A stretch of 64,000 nt of DNA. It comes from Polaribacter vadi (GTDB lineage: Bacteria > Bacteroidota > Bacteroidia > Flavobacteriales > Flavobacteriaceae). Under the pieces are notes generated by a model. It was not told where the DNA came from, searched no databases, and was given only the letters and a program-made list of their open reading frames with translations. Of the stretch, positions 63,183 to 64,000 are shown one piece after another. Location: the NCBI RefSeq assembly GCF_001761365.1, contig NZ_CP017477.1, forward strand, positions 3,090,001 to 3,154,000, in the 5' to 3' direction. How positions within the stretch are numbered: the first letter of the stretch is position 1; every line of letters starts with the position of its first letter. The position numbers and the translations under genes are program-made.

Positions 63183-64000
63183 TTATAAACTTATAGAAAC
63201 GGTTCCTGTAAAAAATCTGTTATCTAAAGTTAATTTTGTTGCATCAACATTAAAACCAGAATAGAAATTATAAGCACCAGTTCTGTTGCTATTACTGTAG
63301 GCAAAATCTACTTTAAAATTCCCGAAATTATAACCAGCTCCAAACGAATAGCCAGTAACGTCATCTAATTGTAAAGCACTACCAGGATTAAAATTATTAT
63401 TTTCAAAAGGAGTTTGCTCATAAGAATAACCACCTCTAACACTAAATTTGTCTAAACGCCATTCTGTACCAATGTTCAGATTATGCGTATTTCTAAAATC
63501 GTTTTGAAAAGCTTGGTTTTCAGCGGAAAAATCATCTTCAGAAAGTGTAATTCCTTTATAATTTTTATTGCTATAATCTAAGCTTAATAAGCCGTTTTTA
63601 CCAAAAATAAATGCAGTACTCGCTGTTAATTTACTTGGGGTTCTTAATCTATAAAATAATTGTTGCGAAGGGAAAAAACCATCAGCTGTATTATCATATA
63701 TTAAGTTATCATTACTAACAATAATTTCTGTATCACCGAAAAAACCTTCATTATTTACAATATTACTATCTTCAATAATTTCTGAAAACCAAGTTGGTGT
63801 TTGGTAAGACAAACCAAATCTAAAACTTTGGTTAGCTCTATAAATAAAACCTAAATTAGCAGAAAAGCCAGTTGCAGTTGTAAAGTTTTCTTGGTATAAA
63901 TTAGCATCTAATTCATTTCCATCAACATCACTATTAAATTCAGTTAAAGTAGATTGCTGGTTAAAATTTAAATCATAAAAATTAAGTCCTAATCCAACAT
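63183..64000 (-). CDS. FadL/OmpP1/TodX-family outer membrane porin, 5' end outside the window
   Basis: At least 272 residues of the C-terminal part; the frame is open to the window edge, so the Met at 63812 is internal. Signatures are GLNFYDLNFNQQSTLTEFNSD, GFSANLGFIYRANQSFRFGLSYQTPTWFSEI, the strand-rich LDYSNKNYKGITL and RGGYSYEQTPFE, and the final strand FTGTVSISL. The barrel family transports hydrophobic molecules across the outer membrane. It is partial because the window ends. Confidence 0.85.
   Translation of the reverse strand, partial: VGLGLNFYDLNFNQQSTLTEFNSDVDGNELDANLYQENFTTATGFSANLGFIYRANQSFRFGLSYQTPTWFSEIIEDSNIVNNEGFFGDTEIIVSNDNLIYDNTADGFFPSQQLFYRLRTPSKLTASTAFIFGKNGLLSLDYSNKNYKGITLSEDDFSAENQAFQNDFRNTHNLNIGTEWRLDKFSVRGGYSYEQTPFENNNFNPGSALQLDDVTGYSFGAGYNFGNFKVDFAYSNSNRTGAYNFYSGFNVDATKLTLDNRFFTGTVSISL

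Overview
The window looks like the chromosome of a marine Flavobacteriaceae bacterium, probably close to Polaribacter or Tenacibaculum. The DNA is AT-rich. Promoters match the Bacteroidota TTTG-N19-TAnnTTTG pattern. The window carries gldB and gldC (gliding), a porT-like gene (type IX secretion), an atpDC operon separate from the other ATP synthase genes, TSP3-repeat OmpA, and many lipoproteins. The genus is inferred and was not tested.

Layout. 1-33.1 kb is ordinary core genome: ZIP transporter, AddA-like helicase-nuclease, kbl, OmpA-TSP3, atpD-atpC, a four-gene lipoprotein/membrane/histidine kinase/response regulator operon, rbfA, an ABC-type permease, dus, an M28 peptidase, a TolB-like lipoprotein with two EF-hand proteins, a PepSY protein, lepA, a fatty acid hydroxylase, tig, clpP-clpX, dnaG, three tandem paralogous 43-residue proteins, nadE, gldB-gldC and a folK-nucleoside kinase fusion. 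51.3-64 kb is core again: HU-like protein, pnp, rpsO, accD, fba, a BamA/TamL-type lipoprotein, an rRNA/tRNA methyltransferase, porT-like, ubiE/menE-type methyltransferase, Nfu, and a FadL-type porin cut by the window edge.

The remarkable part is 33.6-50.9 kb, an integron-like gene cassette array. At least 13 cassettes, all on the minus strand and mostly encoding unknown secreted, membrane or immunity-like proteins, are separated by twelve ~122-126 bp imperfect palindromes. These run from AAC to GTT and vary in sequence while keeping complementary arms, like integron attC sites. Each cassette also has its own short inverted repeat at its two borders (for example GTTAGCAGC...GCTGCTAAC), as expected if cassettes excise as circles at a GTT core. 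Six apparently identical 550-bp non-coding units sit exactly at the AAC core and divide the array into blocks of 1, 2, 3, 3 and 4 cassettes. At the right end lies a tyrosine recombinase that reads toward the array. It ends in an IntI-like TTMIYTHV...SPLD tail but lacks the insertion specific to integron integrases. An IS3-family element (1432 bp, AAA target duplication) has split one palindrome, and a decayed IS110-family transposase marks the distal end.

How it may work (inference): the recombinase acts on hairpin sites to insert promoterless cassettes next to its own 3' end. The 550-bp units may act as repeated leader, promoter or attachment segments. The cargo includes a CdiI-type immunity protein, a HEPN-motif protein, DUF4238 and DUF2971 proteins, and several lipoproteins, which suggests conflict or defence functions.
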